The translations under genes and the position numbers were made by a program. From Streptomyces sp. NRRL F-5122 (GTDB lineage: Bacteria; Actinomycetota; Actinomycetes; Streptomycetales; Streptomycetaceae), in NCBI RefSeq assembly GCF_001507435.1, contig NZ_LMWH01000290.1:1-64000 (forward strand): a stretch of DNA of 64,000 nt, in the 5' to 3' direction. Within the stretch, counting starts at the first letter, position 1; every line of letters starts with the position of its first letter. This document shows positions 45,597-55,829 of the stretch, piece by piece. The notes below the pieces were generated by a model, which searched no databases, had not been told where the DNA came from, and saw only the letters and a program-made list of their open reading frames with translations.

Positions 45597-48554
45597 TCAG
45601 CGGGCGAGTGCTGCCAGCGACTTCTTGATCAGCACCGCCCGGTCCGCCGCCGAGGTGACGTGCTCGAGGCCGAAGCCCAGCAGCACGGTCCGGTCCGTGG
45701 TGACCGCTCCGTACGTCGAGAACAGCGTCCCGGTACGGGCCCAGTCCTTGAGGACGGCCGGGCTGCCCGGGGGCGGTCCGGTCACGCTCCAGGCGCCCAG
45801 GGACGTTTCGAAGCCCTCGGTCTCGGTGGCCGTGCCGCCGACGACGAGCGAGGCGTCGTCGGCGAGAACGCCGTGACCGCCGCTGCCCGGGTCGGTGATG
45901 TAGCTCAGCGAGACCTCCACCGACTTCCCGGCGTACGCACTCAGGTCGAAGTCCACCTGCTGCCAACCGCTCGACGAGCCGGTGAAGCTGTGCCACGCAC
46001 CGGTGGTTCCGGTCGCGGTGCAGCCGGCGGCAGTCTGGGTCAGGTAGTGCTTGAGCCAGGGGTGCTCGGCCATGAGGAACCCGGCCTCGCACTCCGTGGG
46101 CACCGTGTCGCGGGTGGCGCCTCCGGCCTCCGGCAGGGTCGTCCAGTCGTCCGCCCCGACGGTGTGGATCTCCGCCACGGCGTGGTCGTAGCCCGGTTCG
46201 GTGTCCCACAGCAGCCGGGTGCGCAACGTCGGCCGGTCGGCCGCGCTCGCCTTGGAGAGGTCGAGGGTGCGGGTGAGCCGCTTGTACCCGTCGTCGGTGT
46301 GGACGGCGGCCGCCATGTACGAACCCGTGTACGGGCCGTACGGGTTGACCGTGCCGGCGAACCGGCCCGCCCCGGCGCTCGCGAACTGGGGATAGGTGCC
46401 GACGGCGAGCTCGTCCGAGGTGACGCCGTAGGTGCCCGCCCGGTCCAGCGGGTTGCCCGCCGCCGCGCCCAGCGCCCCGGAGAAGCCGTCGAGCCTGCCC
46501 GAGCCGGTGAAGCCGTTGGCCCCCGGAGTCGAGGTACGCGAGTAGGCGCCCAGGTAGTACTGGCTGAAGTCGTTCGACAGGGTACCGCCGCCGAGGTCGA
46601 CGGCGCCGCCGGCCTGTTCGCCCGCCTCGATCAGCTTGCCGCCCTCGTTGAGGAAGGCGCGGAGCTGGAGCTGGGTGGCGTTGCCCGGGACGCTCGCGCC
46701 CGTGTAGTGGACCACGGTCCTGAAGTGGTCCAGCACACCGAGCGCGTCGGGCGCGCCCTGGGTGGCCACGTCCCAGACAATCGCCTTGCGGCCGTTCGCC
46801 CTCAGGGCGTCGACGTAGGTCTGTGCCTGGGTGGCCGTGGCGCCTTCCTCGGCGACCACCAGGGTGTCCGCGACGGGCCGCTCGGCCACGGTGTAGGTGA
46901 AGTGCGGGCTGGACGTGTTCCTGCCGCCCCTCGTCTCACCGGTGAACCACACCTCGACCTTGTCGCCCGGGTCACCGTCCCGCACCTCGGCCCGGTATTC
47001 GTCGAAGTAGAGGTTGTCCTCGCCGCCGTACGTCCGGCCGCCCTTCCAGGGCTTGAGCGACACGTCCTTGGTACGGCCGCCGTTGACGCGGTACTTGAGC
47101 TCCTTGTCGCGCACGGACTTCCGCGCCACGACCGAGACCTCCTGGTCCGCGCCGCGCGAGTACGACGTCGCGAAAGAGGCCGGGGTGAAGTCAGGAGCGT
47201 TGATGCCGACCGAGGACGACGGCTGGTCGGGGTGGGAGGCGGTCTCGGCGACGGAGAGCGCGAAGGGGATGTTCTTCTCGAACTCCTTCTGGATCAGCTT
47301 CTCGTCGTCGGGGAAGTTGAAGACCGACTGGCAGTCGGCCGCGTTCCATGCGTCGTCCGGGTCGCTGTTCGAGGCGCTCTGGCAGGTCGACATCTCGGGC
47401 GTGAACATCGCCATGCCGTTGACGTTCGCGGCGTGGCCGTCCGCCTCGCCGTTGGTGGTGTAGAGCTCCGAGGAGACCTGCGAGCGGTAGCCGGGGATCG
47501 CCGGGTTGTCCGGGGTGCCGGCGAGCGACTTGTAGAGCACGTCGTCGGGGGTGGGCGTGGCGACCTGCCAGCCGACGCCGTACAGCAGCAGTTCGGCGGC
47601 GGAGTGGTAGTTGATCCCGTAGGTGAACCCGATGCGCTTCTCGAACCGGTCGAGCGCACTGGTCTCCGGCTCCGACCCGGGGGTGGCTCCGCGATAGGTC
47701 TCGCTGGTGGGGTTGGGGGACGAACCCTCGTCGTCGTAGCCCCACTTGTAGGCGAAGTTGCGGTTGAGGTCGACGCCGTCGCCGGTGGAGATGACACCGT
47801 CGGCGTTGACGTCCCGCAGGTTCTTGCGCCACAGGCGGGTGCCTGAGTCCTTGAACGTGTAGTCGTAGCCGTCCGGGTTGGCCGAGACGACGAACCACAG
47901 CTCGGTGGAGTCGACGATCTTCTTGATGCGCTTGTCCCCGGTGTAGTGGTCCAGGTAGTAGTGCATCAGCCGCCGGGTCGCCTCTGGCGTGATCCACTCA
48001 CGCGCGTGCTGGTTGGACACGTACAGCACCGACGGCTTGGAGCCGTCCTTCGACTTCTTCGCGTCCTTGGTCAGCTTCAGGGCGAGGATGTCCTGGCCGT
48101 TGATCGTCTTGCCGATGGACTCGACCTTGGTCAGTCCGGGATGGGCCTGACTCGTCCTGAGGATCTCCTCCGCAATGCCGCCCTTTCCGCTGTAGGGACG
48201 GAAGACGCCTTGGGCCGCGCCCTCGACGCGTGCCTCCGCCTTGGCGGAAAACCTGTGCTCGGTGAGGGAGACGCCCTGCTTCTCCAGGCCGTCGGCCTGC
48301 CGGTCGGTGAGGTAGACCTCGACGGTGCTCGTACCGTTCCCGGCCACCTGCTCGCCGAGTTCATGGCTGTCCTGGCCGGCCTCGAGCAGCAGGGGTACCT
48401 GCTTCTGGGTGACTTCGGCGCGGAAGACCTTGACCTCATCCGCGTCGGACGTGTGCGCGGAAGCTCCGGTCTGCGCCTGGGCGATGGGTGCGAGGCTCGC
48501 TCCGCCGAGCAGGAGCGCGCCGACAGCGAGGATCGATCTCGCTCTGTGTCTCAT
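45597..48554 (-). CDS. Secreted M14 zinc carboxypeptidase
   Basis: A 985-residue exported metallocarboxypeptidase. The signal peptide is MRHRARSILAVGALLLGGASLAPIAQA, cleaved near residue 27. A propeptide-like segment (about 40-120) precedes the M14 domain (about 120-450): zinc ligands H183 and E186 in NQHAREWITPE and H317 in NYHSAAELLLYG, substrate residues in DLNRNF, and the catalytic Glu E387 in MFTPEMS. A roughly 500-residue C-terminal part includes a DUF4350-like nucleotide-hydrolase-fold segment (DTLVVAEEGATATQAQTYVDALRANG) and an immune-inhibitor-A-like beta domain near the end (WHSFTGSSSGWQQVDFDLSAYAGKSVEVSLSY). ATG 48554 has a G-run as ribosome site. It degrades extracellular peptides. 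Confidence 0.92.
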   Translation of the reverse strand: MRHRARSILAVGALLLGGASLAPIAQAQTGASAHTSDADEVKVFRAEVTQKQVPLLLEAGQDSHELGEQVAGNGTSTVEVYLTDRQADGLEKQGVSLTEHRFSAKAEARVEGAAQGVFRPYSGKGGIAEEILRTSQAHPGLTKVESIGKTINGQDILALKLTKDAKKSKDGSKPSVLYVSNQHAREWITPEATRRLMHYYLDHYTGDKRIKKIVDSTELWFVVSANPDGYDYTFKDSGTRLWRKNLRDVNADGVISTGDGVDLNRNFAYKWGYDDEGSSPNPTSETYRGATPGSEPETSALDRFEKRIGFTYGINYHSAAELLLYGVGWQVATPTPDDVLYKSLAGTPDNPAIPGYRSQVSSELYTTNGEADGHAANVNGMAMFTPEMSTCQSASNSDPDDAWNAADCQSVFNFPDDEKLIQKEFEKNIPFALSVAETASHPDQPSSSVGINAPDFTPASFATSYSRGADQEVSVVARKSVRDKELKYRVNGGRTKDVSLKPWKGGRTYGGEDNLYFDEYRAEVRDGDPGDKVEVWFTGETRGGRNTSSPHFTYTVAERPVADTLVVAEEGATATQAQTYVDALRANGRKAIVWDVATQGAPDALGVLDHFRTVVHYTGASVPGNATQLQLRAFLNEGGKLIEAGEQAGGAVDLGGGTLSNDFSQYYLGAYSRTSTPGANGFTGSGRLDGFSGALGAAAGNPLDRAGTYGVTSDELAVGTYPQFASAGAGRFAGTVNPYGPYTGSYMAAAVHTDDGYKRLTRTLDLSKASAADRPTLRTRLLWDTEPGYDHAVAEIHTVGADDWTTLPEAGGATRDTVPTECEAGFLMAEHPWLKHYLTQTAAGCTATGTTGAWHSFTGSSSGWQQVDFDLSAYAGKSVEVSLSYITDPGSGGHGVLADDASLVVGGTATETEGFETSLGAWSVTGPPPGSPAVLKDWARTGTLFSTYGAVTTDRTVLLGFGLEHVTSAADRAVLIKKSLAALAR

Positions 48555-48599
48555 GAACCCCCCTAGCAGTGGTCCGCCACGGCGGCGAACGTTGCCAGG

Positions 48600-48635
48600 C
48601 TCATGACAGTTCATGATCGAGTCAAGAGTGCCTCA
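48600..48635 (-). promoter_or_regulatory. Possible promoter of the carboxypeptidase with a repeated TCATGA motif
   Basis: On the minus strand TTGACT is followed by two copies of the self-complementary hexamer TCATGA (48601-48606 and 48611-48616), separated by four bases. They occupy the spacer region and could be a regulator site. No convincing -10 box was found. Confidence 0.35.
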
Positions 48636-48646
48636 AGGACAGACAA

Positions 48647-48691
48647 ACGCCGGTTCCCGACACTCCCTCAGAAGGCGTCGGGAACCGGCGT
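48647..48691 (-). terminator. Terminator of the uvrC-rapZ-yvcK-whiA operon
   Basis: A perfect 15-bp stem, ACGCCGGTTCCCGAC (48647-48661) with GTCGGGAACCGGCGT (48677-48691), and a 15-base loop, located 15 bases past the whiA stop. Confidence 0.75.
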
Positions 48692-48705
48692 GTCGAGCTC
48701 GCCGG

Positions 48706-49695
48706 TCACACGGCCAGATTGTCCGCCATCTCTTCCGAGAGATTGGACTCCGTGCCCGGGATCCCGAGGTCCGACGCCCGCTTGTCGGCCATCGCCAACA
48801 GCCGGCGGATACGGCCCGCGACCGCGTCCTTGGTGAGCGGCGGGTCGGCGAGGGCGCCCAGCTCCTCCAGGGAGGCCTGCTTGTGCTCCATGCGCAGCCG
48901 GCCGGCCGCCGCAAGGTGCTCGGGCACCTCGTCGGCGAGGATCTCGAGGGCACGGGCGACCCGCGCACCGGCCGCGACAGCCGCACGGGCGGAACGGCGC
49001 AGGTTGGCGTCGTCGAAGTTGGCCAGGCGGTTGGCCGTGGCACGGACCTCGCGGCGCATCCGCCGCTCCTCCCAGGCCAGCACGGACTCGTGTGCGCCGA
49101 GCCGGGTGAGCAGCGCGCCGATGGCGTCGCCGTCCCGCACGACCACACGGTCCACTCCCCGCACCTCGCGCGCCTTGGCGGCGATCGACAGGCGACGGGC
49201 GGCGCCGACCAGGGCGAGCGCGGCCTCGGGACCGGGGCAGGTCACCTCGAGCGAGGACGAGCGACCGGGCTCCGTCAGCGAACCGTGCGCCAGGAACGCG
49301 CCGCGCCAGGCCGCCTCGGCGTCGCAGGTGGCCCCCGAGACCACCTGCGGGGGCAGCCCGCGGATCGGGCGGCCCCTGCCGTCGACGAGACCCGTCTGGC
49401 GGGCCAGCTGGTCACCGCCCGCGACCACGCGGACCACGTAGCGCGAGCCGCGACGCAGTCCACCGGGCGCCATCACGATCAGCTCGGAGGCATGACCGAA
49501 GATCTCCAGGATGTCCCGCTTGACACGCCGTGCGGCCATCGCCGTGTCCAGCTCCGCCTCGATCACGATGCGGCCGCTGACCAGGTGCAGTCCACCTGCG
49601 AACCGCAGGATCGCCGAGACCTCCGCCTTTCTGCAGCAGGTCCGGGTGACGGGAAGCCGGGAGATCTCGTCCTTCACCGCTGCCGTCATCGCCAT
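48706..49695 (-). CDS. whiA: Sporulation transcription factor WhiA
   Basis: A 329-residue WhiA, which with WhiB commits aerial hyphae to sporulation septation in Streptomyces. It contains the LAGLIDADG-like fold (about 1-215) without endonuclease residues, with [34 protein letters not shown] and [24 protein letters not shown], and a C-terminal helix-turn-helix (about 235-320) with [34 protein letters not shown]. The sequence is nearly the S. coelicolor form as I remember it. The start at ATG 49695 overlaps the yvcK stop; an ATG two codons later overlaps by exactly four bases. Confidence 0.97.
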   Translation of the reverse strand: MAMTAAVKDEISRLPVTRTCCRKAEVSAILRFAGGLHLVSGRIVIEAELDTAMAARRVKRDILEIFGHASELIVMAPGGLRRGSRYVVRVVAGGDQLARQTGLVDGRGRPIRGLPPQVVSGATCDAEAAWRGAFLAHGSLTEPGRSSSLEVTCPGPEAALALVGAARRLSIAAKAREVRGVDRVVVRDGDAIGALLTRLGAHESVLAWEERRMRREVRATANRLANFDDANLRRSARAAVAAGARVARALEILADEVPEHLAAAGRLRMEHKQASLEELGALADPPLTKDAVAGRIRRLLAMADKRASDLGIPGTESNLSEEMADNLAV

Positions 49696-50753
49696 GGGCC
49701 GATCCTTCCATGCATCCGAAAAATACGGTCGTACGCGGCGGCCAACAGCTCCGGGTCGTGCCGCGGGGTTCCGTCGGTCCGGGCCACCGGTGCCAGCTCG
49801 ACCGTGGCGCCGAACCGCTTGGCGGCCTCGTTCAGCAAGGCACGGTCGGGCACGGCGGCCTGGTCGGCCAACACCACGTCCAGGGCGAGTTTAGGGGCGT
49901 GTCGTCCTAAAACCTCCAAATGACGCTGCGGGGAGAAGCCCGCGGTCTCTCCTGGCTGCGGAGCGAGGTTCAAGGAGAGTATCCGGCGCGCCTTGGTCTC
50001 CGAGAGGGCGTCCAGGAGCTCGGGGACGAGCAGATGCGGGATCACCGAGGAGAACCAGGAGCCCGGGCCCAGCACGACCCAGTCGGCGTCCAGCACCGCG
50101 GCGACCGCCTCGGGCACGGCCGGCGGGTCGTTCGGCACGAGGTGCACGGACTGCACCTCCCCGGGGGTCAGCGCGACGTTCGCCTGCCCGCGTACCGTTC
50201 CGATCTCGTCCGGGTGTACCGGGTCGTGTCCCTTGACGAGCGCCTGGAGCTCCAGGGGTACGGCGGACATGGGCAGTACACGGCCGTGGGCACCGAGCAG
50301 CCTGCCGACCAGGTCGAGAGCCTGGACGTGGTCCCCGAGCTGCTCCCACAGGGCCACGATCAGCAGGTTGCCGACCGCGTGCTCGTGCAGATCGCCCTTG
50401 GACTGGAAACGGTGCTGGATGACCCGTGCCCAGGTCTGGCCCCAGTCGTCGTCGCCGCAGAGCGCCGCGAGCGCCTTGCGCAGATCTCCGGGCGGGAGCA
50501 CGCCGAGCTCGTCGCGCAGTCGGCCGCTGGAGCCGCCGTCGTCCGCGACGGTGACGACGGCGGTGAGGTCGCCGGTGATCCGGCGCAGCGCGGCGAGCGA
50601 GGCGGACAGTCCCATGCCGCCGCCCAGGGCGACGACCTTGGGCTGGGTGCCGCGGCGGCGCGCCCGGCCGCCACGGGCCTCGGCGGGGCTGCCGCCCCGT
50701 CCCTCGGACACCACCCGGCGCAGCCTGCTCAGCCGCAGAGTACGTCCGGTCAC
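49686..50753 (-). CDS. yvcK: YvcK/CofD-like gluconeogenesis and morphogenesis factor
   Basis: A 355-residue protein of the YvcK (CofD-like) family, needed for growth on gluconeogenic carbon and normal cell shape in Gram-positives, and a UDP-sugar binder in Bacillus. The first 38 residues form a basic tail ([24 protein letters not shown]), then [54 protein letters not shown] and [26 protein letters not shown], which carry the Rossmann-like binding site. GTG 50753 overlaps the rapZ stop. Part of the near-universal actinobacterial rapZ-yvcK-whiA cluster. Confidence 0.94.
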   Translation of the reverse strand: MTGRTLRLSRLRRVVSEGRGGSPAEARGGRARRRGTQPKVVALGGGMGLSASLAALRRITGDLTAVVTVADDGGSSGRLRDELGVLPPGDLRKALAALCGDDDWGQTWARVIQHRFQSKGDLHEHAVGNLLIVALWEQLGDHVQALDLVGRLLGAHGRVLPMSAVPLELQALVKGHDPVHPDEIGTVRGQANVALTPGEVQSVHLVPNDPPAVPEAVAAVLDADWVVLGPGSWFSSVIPHLLVPELLDALSETKARRILSLNLAPQPGETAGFSPQRHLEVLGRHAPKLALDVVLADQAAVPDRALLNEAAKRFGATVELAPVARTDGTPRHDPELLAAAYDRIFRMHGRIGPWR

Positions 50754-51763
50754 TCGCGCCCCATGTCCCGGTGCACGACCACGGTCTCCACTCCCTCTGC
50801 GGCCAGCCGGGCGGCGAGCTTCTCCGACATGGCGACGGAGCGGTGCTTGCCGCCGGTGCAGCCGATGGCGATGGTCACGTACCGCTTGCCCTCCCGGCGG
50901 TACCCGGCCGCGATCAGCCTGAGCAGCTCGGCGTAGCGGTCGAGGAACTCCTTGGCGCCGGGCTGGTTGAACACGTACGCGGCCACTTCCTCGTTCAGGC
51001 CGGTGTACGGGCGCAGCTCCGGGACCCAGTGCGGGTTGGGCAGGAAGCGCATGTCCGCGACCAGGTCGGCATCCACCGGGAGGCCGTACTTGAAGCCGAA
51101 GGACATCACGGTGGCCCGCAGCTCGGGCTCCTCCTCACCGGCGAACTGGGCGTCCATCTTGGCCCGCAGCTCGTGCACGTTGAGGCTGGAGGTGTCTATC
51201 ACCAGATCGGCGTCGCCGCGCAGCTCACGCAGCAGCTCACGCTCGGCGGCGATGCCGTCGACGATGCGGCCGTCGCCCTGGAGCGGGTGCGGCCGGCGAA
51301 CGGACTCGAATCGGCGCACCAGGGCGTCGTCGGAGGACTCCAGGAACACGATCCGCCGTGTGACGTTCTTCGACTCCAGGTCGGCAAGCGACTCGCGGAG
51401 GTTGTCGAAGAAACGTCGGCCGCGGACGTCCACGACGACCGCGATGCGGGCGACGTTGCCCTGGGAGCGGGCGCCCAGCTCCACCATGGTGGGGATCAGC
51501 GCGGGCGGCAGGTTGTCGACGACGAACCAGCCGAGGTCCTCCAGACACTTCGCGGCCGTCGACCGGCCCGCGCCGGACATTCCGGAAATGATCACCAGCT
51601 CCGGGATGGCCGTGTCCGGCACCCCGGCGGCTTCGATTCCCGTACTCACCTGTGCTCCGTTTTCCTGTTCCGCCTCCTGGGGCGGCTGATCCTCACCCGC
51701 GTCCTTGTGGGCGGCCTGGTCCTGCGTCGCGCGTTCTTCCGCGCTCCGGTCCTGCTCGGTCAT
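50750..51763 (-). CDS. rapZ: RNase adapter RapZ / P-loop nucleotide-binding protein
   Basis: A 337-residue RapZ-family protein. The first 50 residues are an acidic, Gln/Glu-rich low-complexity leader. The P-loop domain follows with [37 protein letters not shown] (Walker [10 protein letters not shown]), [19 protein letters not shown] and [26 protein letters not shown]. The C-terminal domain has [26 protein letters not shown] and [18 protein letters not shown]. In E. coli RapZ controls glucosamine-6-phosphate synthase via sRNA; in actinobacteria the molecular role is not settled. It overlaps both uvrC (stop) and yvcK (start). Confidence 0.95.
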   Translation of the reverse strand: MTEQDRSAEERATQDQAAHKDAGEDQPPQEAEQENGAQVSTGIEAAGVPDTAIPELVIISGMSGAGRSTAAKCLEDLGWFVVDNLPPALIPTMVELGARSQGNVARIAVVVDVRGRRFFDNLRESLADLESKNVTRRIVFLESSDDALVRRFESVRRPHPLQGDGRIVDGIAAERELLRELRGDADLVIDTSSLNVHELRAKMDAQFAGEEEPELRATVMSFGFKYGLPVDADLVADMRFLPNPHWVPELRPYTGLNEEVAAYVFNQPGAKEFLDRYAELLRLIAAGYRREGKRYVTIAIGCTGGKHRSVAMSEKLAARLAAEGVETVVVHRDMGRE

Positions 51764-53793
51764 GTCTCCTGCCCCCGTCGCTCATCGGGAGGTCCCGCGG
51801 ACACGGGCTCCCCGAAGGAACCCGCCGTCGTCTCGGGTTCCTCCTCTTCCATGATCTCTCCGGTCGCCGTGTTCACGGCGGGTGCGGCCGGGGCCGCCTT
51901 GGCGAGGGCCACGGCGATCGTCTCGGCCGTCTTGCGGCCGATGCCGGGGACCTCCTGAATCTGGTCGATTGTCGCGGATCGAAGCCTCTTCACCGAGCCG
52001 AAGTGCTTGATCAACGCCTGTTTGCGTGTCTCACCGAGCCCGGGTACCTCGTCCAGGGGACTTGTCCTGAGCCGCTTGGTCCGCTTCGTGCGCTGGTAGG
52101 TGATCGCGAAACGGTGGGCCTCGTCGCGGACGCGCTGGAGGAGGTAGAGGCCCTCACTGCTGCGCGGAAGCACCACCGGGTCGTCCTCGCCCGGCACCCA
52201 GACCTCCTCCAGACGCTTGGCGAGGCCGCACACGGCGATGTCGTCGATGCCGAGCCCGTCCAGCGCCTTCTTGGCCGCCGCGACCTGCGGCTGACCGCCG
52301 TCGACGACGACGAGCTGCGGCGGGTAGGCGAACCGCTTGGGCCGCCCGTCCTCCTCGGTCAGGACGTCCCCGTCCGCCCACTCCCCCGTCTTCTCCTTCT
52401 CGGCGAGATAGCGCCTGAAGCGGCGGGTGATCACCTCGTGCATGGAGCGGACGTCGTCCTGGCCCTCGAAGCCCTTGATCTGGAAGCGGCGGTACTCGCC
52501 CTTGCGCTGCAGTCCGTCCTCGAAGACCACCATGGAGGCCACCACGTCCTCGCCCTGGAGGTGCGAGATGTCGTAGCACTCGATCCTGAGCGGCGCGCTG
52601 TCCAGCTCGAGGGCGTCGGCGATCTCCTCCAGGGCGCGCGACCGGGTGGTCAGGTCGGAGGCGCGCTTGGTCTTGTGCAGGGCGAGCGCCTGCAGGGCGT
52701 TGCGCTGCACGGTCTCCATCAGCGCCTTCTTGTCCCCGCGCTGCGGGATGCGCAGGGACACATTGGACCCACGGCGGCCGGTGAGCCAGTCCTGGACGGG
52801 CTCTATGGGGTCGGGCAGCGCCGGGACCAGCACCTCCTTGGGCACGGAGTCGCCCGTCTCCTCGCCGTAGAGCTGCTGCAGGGCGTGCTCGACGAGGGCA
52901 CCGGTCGTGACGTCCTCGACCTTGTCGGTGACCCAGCCGCGCTGGCCGCGCACCCGTCCGCCGCGCACATGGAAGATCTGCACGGCCGCCTCCAGCTCGT
53001 CCTCGGCGACCGCGATCAGATCGGCGTCGGTCGCGTCGGTGAGCACGACCGCGTTCTTCTCCATCGCCTTCTTCAGGGCCTCGATGTCGTCACGCAGCCG
53101 GGCGGCACGCTCGTACTCCATGTCCTCGGCCGCCTGCATCATCTGCTTCTCCAGACGACGCAGATACGTGCCGGTGCGGCCGGCCATGAAGTCGGAGAAC
53201 TCCTCGGCCAGTTCACGGTGGTCCTCGGGGGAGATCCGGCCGACGCAGGGGGCGGAGCACTTGCCGATGTAGCCGAGCAGGCAGGGGCGCCCGGTGCGGG
53301 CGGCGTTCTTGAAGACGCCGGCCGAGCAAGTGCGCACGGGGAAGACACGCAACAGCAGATCCACGGTGTCGCGGATCGCCCACGCATGCGAGTACGGGCC
53401 GAAGTACCGTACGCCCTTCCGCTTCTGGCCACGCATCACCTGAACGCGCGGGAACTCCTCGTTCATCGTCACCGCGAGATAGGGGTAGCTCTTGTCGTCG
53501 CGGTACTTGACGTTGAACCTGGGGTCGAACTCCTTGATCCAGGTGTACTCCAGCTGCAGCGCCTCGACCTCCGTGGACACCACCGTCCACTCCACGGACG
53601 TGGCCGTGGTGACCATGGTGCGGGTGCGCGGGTGGAGGTTCGTCAGGTCCTGGAAGTAGTTCGCCAGGCGCTGGCGCAGGCTCTTCGCCTTTCCGACGTA
53701 GATCACCCGGCGGTGCTCGTCGCGGAACCTGTAGACCCCGGGTGAGTCCGGGATCTCTCCCGGCTGGGGACGGTAGCTGGAGGGGTCGGCCAT
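51760..53793 (-). CDS. uvrC: Excinuclease ABC subunit C
   Basis: A 677-residue UvrC, the nuclease that cuts on both sides of a DNA lesion. Domains: GIY-YIG nuclease (about 12-95; [31 protein letters not shown]), cysteine-rich linker with [20 protein letters not shown] motif binding UvrB (about 215-250; [24 protein letters not shown]), the RNase-H-like C-terminal nuclease ([44 protein letters not shown]) and tandem helix-hairpin-helix motifs ([44 protein letters not shown]). First gene of the operon with rapZ, yvcK and whiA. Confidence 0.97.
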   Translation of the reverse strand: MADPSSYRPQPGEIPDSPGVYRFRDEHRRVIYVGKAKSLRQRLANYFQDLTNLHPRTRTMVTTATSVEWTVVSTEVEALQLEYTWIKEFDPRFNVKYRDDKSYPYLAVTMNEEFPRVQVMRGQKRKGVRYFGPYSHAWAIRDTVDLLLRVFPVRTCSAGVFKNAARTGRPCLLGYIGKCSAPCVGRISPEDHRELAEEFSDFMAGRTGTYLRRLEKQMMQAAEDMEYERAARLRDDIEALKKAMEKNAVVLTDATDADLIAVAEDELEAAVQIFHVRGGRVRGQRGWVTDKVEDVTTGALVEHALQQLYGEETGDSVPKEVLVPALPDPIEPVQDWLTGRRGSNVSLRIPQRGDKKALMETVQRNALQALALHKTKRASDLTTRSRALEEIADALELDSAPLRIECYDISHLQGEDVVASMVVFEDGLQRKGEYRRFQIKGFEGQDDVRSMHEVITRRFRRYLAEKEKTGEWADGDVLTEEDGRPKRFAYPPQLVVVDGGQPQVAAAKKALDGLGIDDIAVCGLAKRLEEVWVPGEDDPVVLPRSSEGLYLLQRVRDEAHRFAITYQRTKRTKRLRTSPLDEVPGLGETRKQALIKHFGSVKRLRSATIDQIQEVPGIGRKTAETIAVALAKAAPAAPAVNTATGEIMEEEEPETTAGSFGEPVSAGPPDERRGQET

Positions 53794-54241
53794 GTCTCAC
53801 ACCCTACTGGCGGGGGCCGACACCGCGGCGCGCCTGTGGACAAGGGTCCGCAGGGCCGCCGAGGGCGCGGGGATGCCTGGTCCGGCCGTCCGGGACACCG
53901 CCTTCCGCAGGCGGCGCACAACGGCTGCGAGGGGAGCGTTCCGGCCGGACCCGGCGCGTGCGGGGCGCCTGCCGGGCCACGGCGCGGACCGAGTGGCAGC
54001 GTCGGTCGCAGGAAGGGCCGGCGCAACACGGCCGAACCGGCCACGGAGGCGAAGAGTCTTCCGTCCGGTAGGCATCAGGTGTTGTCGGGGCTTGGTCAAC
54101 ACGCTTCAATGCGTGGAACCTCCGGGCCGTGATCGGCGGGGTCCGCTTGTGAACGGACGCCGCACGCCCCGACCGGCCCGGAACGCCCCCTGCGAACGGT
54201 CTGACCAGCCGTCGTGAACATTCACAGAAAGGCCCCCCTGT
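53794..54241. other. Intergenic region between divergent uvrC and the HTH protein gene
   Basis: About 450 bases. Open frames on both strands exist (for example 53792-54217 plus and 53797-54102 minus), but they are Arg/Pro-rich, have no ribosome sites and show no recognisable domain, so I treat the stretch as non-coding. It contains an inverted repeat GTGTTG-N12-CAACAC near 54079-54102. Promoters for uvrC and the downstream gene must lie here. Confidence 0.4.
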
Positions 54242-55189
54242 ATGCGGTACGGCGCACAGCATGCGGACACAGTCCCGGCGGAGTTGGAGGCGGCCCTGCG
54301 TGGCGGACCCTTCCATGTCGCGCTGCGCGCCGCGATCACCGCCCGCGGGCTGCCGCTGCAACGCGTACAGCACCATCTGTCCCGGTACGGGGTCAGAGTC
54401 GGGGTGACGAGTCTGAGCTACTGGCAGCAGGGCGCGCGCCGGCCGCAGCGGCCCGAGTCCCTGCGCGCCGTGCGTGCCCTGGAGGAGATACTCCAGTTGC
54501 CCGACGAGTCGCTGATCCGGCTGCTGACGTCGACCGACGAGCGGCCCGACCCCGACCGTCCGCCGGGCCGTTCCTACCGCTCCCTGGTGGAGGCCTCGGG
54601 CGTCCTCGAACGCCTCCTCGCCGAGCTGGAGTCGCCCCTGGACGGCGGACTGCACACCCTCTGCCACCACGAGCGGGTCCGTATCGGGTCGCGCCGGGAA
54701 CTGCTGGCCCGCGAGTCGCACCACATCGTGCGCGCCCACAGGGACGGAGTGGATCGCTACATCGCCATCCACCACGGCGATCCGGGATGCGCCCCGGAGC
54801 GGATCGTGGTGCACGCGCAGGAGAACTGCCGCACGGGACGCGTGCGGTGGCACCACGACACGGGCCTCCTGGCAGCCGAATTGCTCTTCGACACCCGGCT
54901 GCGGACCGGCGACACGTTTCTCTTCCGCTATGGCTTCGAGGACGGCACCGCCGGGCCCTGCGCCGAGTACCTTCGCGGCTTCAGGCTGGCGGGCGGGCAG
55001 TACGCGCTCCAGGTCAGCTTCGACCACGAGGCGCTGCCGGTGCGCTGCCACCGGTTCGCCCAGCACTCCCCCGCCGCGCCGCGCAGCGGCCGTCAGGAGC
55101 TGCCGCTCAGCGGACGCCACCGCTCGGTACATGTGGTGGAGCCGCGTGTCCGGTCGGGAATCGTGGGGATCGAGTGGGACTGGGAGTGA
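54242..55189 (+). CDS. Unknown protein with N-terminal XRE-like helix-turn-helix
   Basis: A 315-residue cytosolic protein that I do not recognise as a named family. Residues 22-85 (PFHVALRAAITARGLPLQRVQHHLSRYGVRVGVTSLSYWQQGARRPQRPESLRAVRALEEILQLP) look like an XRE-type DNA-binding domain: the SxWxxGxRxP pattern and EEILQLP are typical. The C-terminal 190 residues are rich in His, Cys and Trp (HTLCHHERVRIGSRRE, RYIAIHHGDPGCAPERIVVHAQENCRTGRVRWHHD, YALQVSFDHEALPVRCHRFAQH) and end EWDWE; the alternating pattern suggests a beta-rich domain. It appears alone on its transcript and divergent from uvrC. A sensor-regulator is a reasonable guess, not a conclusion. Confidence 0.75.
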   Translation: MRYGAQHADTVPAELEAALRGGPFHVALRAAITARGLPLQRVQHHLSRYGVRVGVTSLSYWQQGARRPQRPESLRAVRALEEILQLPDESLIRLLTSTDERPDPDRPPGRSYRSLVEASGVLERLLAELESPLDGGLHTLCHHERVRIGSRRELLARESHHIVRAHRDGVDRYIAIHHGDPGCAPERIVVHAQENCRTGRVRWHHDTGLLAAELLFDTRLRTGDTFLFRYGFEDGTAGPCAEYLRGFRLAGGQYALQVSFDHEALPVRCHRFAQHSPAAPRSGRQELPLSGRHRSVHVVEPRVRSGIVGIEWDWE

Positions 55190-55207
55190 AGGGTCTCTCC
55201 TGAGCCG

Positions 55208-55636
55208 TCAGGCCGCCGGGCCCGCCACGATCTTGCCGTTCTTGACCTCGACGGGCAGCTCGCTCAGCGGCTCGGTGGCCGGAGCCTGCACCACCTTGCC
55301 GGAGACGGCGTCGAACTGACTGCCGTGGCACGGGCAGACGAGCGTCGTCCCGGACAGCTTGTTGATGGCGCACCCGGCGTGTGTGCAGATCGTGCTGTAG
55401 GCCTTCAAGGAGCCGTCCGCGCCACGGCTCACGACGACGTTCGCATCCCGGTACAGCTTCGCGCCGCCCTTCGGGACCTCGTTCTCGGATCCGAGCGAGA
55501 CCGGCGCGGTCGGCGTGGCCGGCGCGGCACCGCCGTCACCACCCGACGAGCAGGCCGCGAGCCCGAGCCCGGCGACCGGGGTGAGCGCAGCCCCGCGAAG
55601 GACGGTACGACGGGTCGCTGCGGGACGGGCGGACAT
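55208..55636 (-). CDS. Tat-exported Rieske [2Fe-2S] lipoprotein
   Basis: A 142-residue protein. The N-terminus MSARPAATRRTVLRGAALTPVAGLGLAAC joins a twin-arginine signal (TRRTVLRG) to a lipobox LAAC (C29), so it should be folded with its cluster, exported by Tat and lipidated. After a Gly/Ala/Pro linker, the Rieske domain (about 50-140) has ICTHAGC and VCPCHGSQFD: ligands C84, H86, C101 and H104, with C89 and C103 forming the usual disulfide. It resembles the Rieske electron carriers of high potential. No redox partner is encoded nearby, so its donor and acceptor are unknown. Confidence 0.9.
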   Translation of the reverse strand: MSARPAATRRTVLRGAALTPVAGLGLAACSSGGDGGAAPATPTAPVSLGSENEVPKGGAKLYRDANVVVSRGADGSLKAYSTICTHAGCAINKLSGTTLVCPCHGSQFDAVSGKVVQAPATEPLSELPVEVKNGKIVAGPAA

Positions 55637-55752
55637 GGCGTCTCCACTGGTCAGGGCCGATGCCCGCCGGGCCGCGGGCCGTTTCGACGATACCGGTGGC
55701 GGTCGTCCCGCCTCGGGGCGGGGCAGGGGCAGGCCGTGCGAGGCGGGGACGC

Positions 55753-55772
55753 AAACGCTTGCGCAAGCGTTT
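55753..55772. promoter_or_regulatory. Perfect 20-bp palindrome, operator of the LacI/sugar-kinase operon
   Basis: AAACGCTTGCGCAAGCGTTT is exactly self-complementary and has the central CG step (TTGCGCAA) typical of LacI/GalR operators. It overlaps a -35 box TTTACG (55770-55775), which is followed after 17 bases by TACCTT (55793-55798). It lies 57 bases before the LacI ATG, so autorepression is expected. Confidence 0.85.
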
Positions 55773-55829
55773 ACGCGGGCCGTCGAATGGGATACCTTCC
55801 CGGCCAGACGGCTCCAGGAGGGGGACGCG

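Noticed and set aside
53792..54217. A 141-codon frame (and a 101-codon minus-strand frame) between uvrC and the HTH gene
   Set aside because: Both are Arg/Pro/Ala-rich, lack ribosome sites and recognisable segments, and overlap the presumed promoters.
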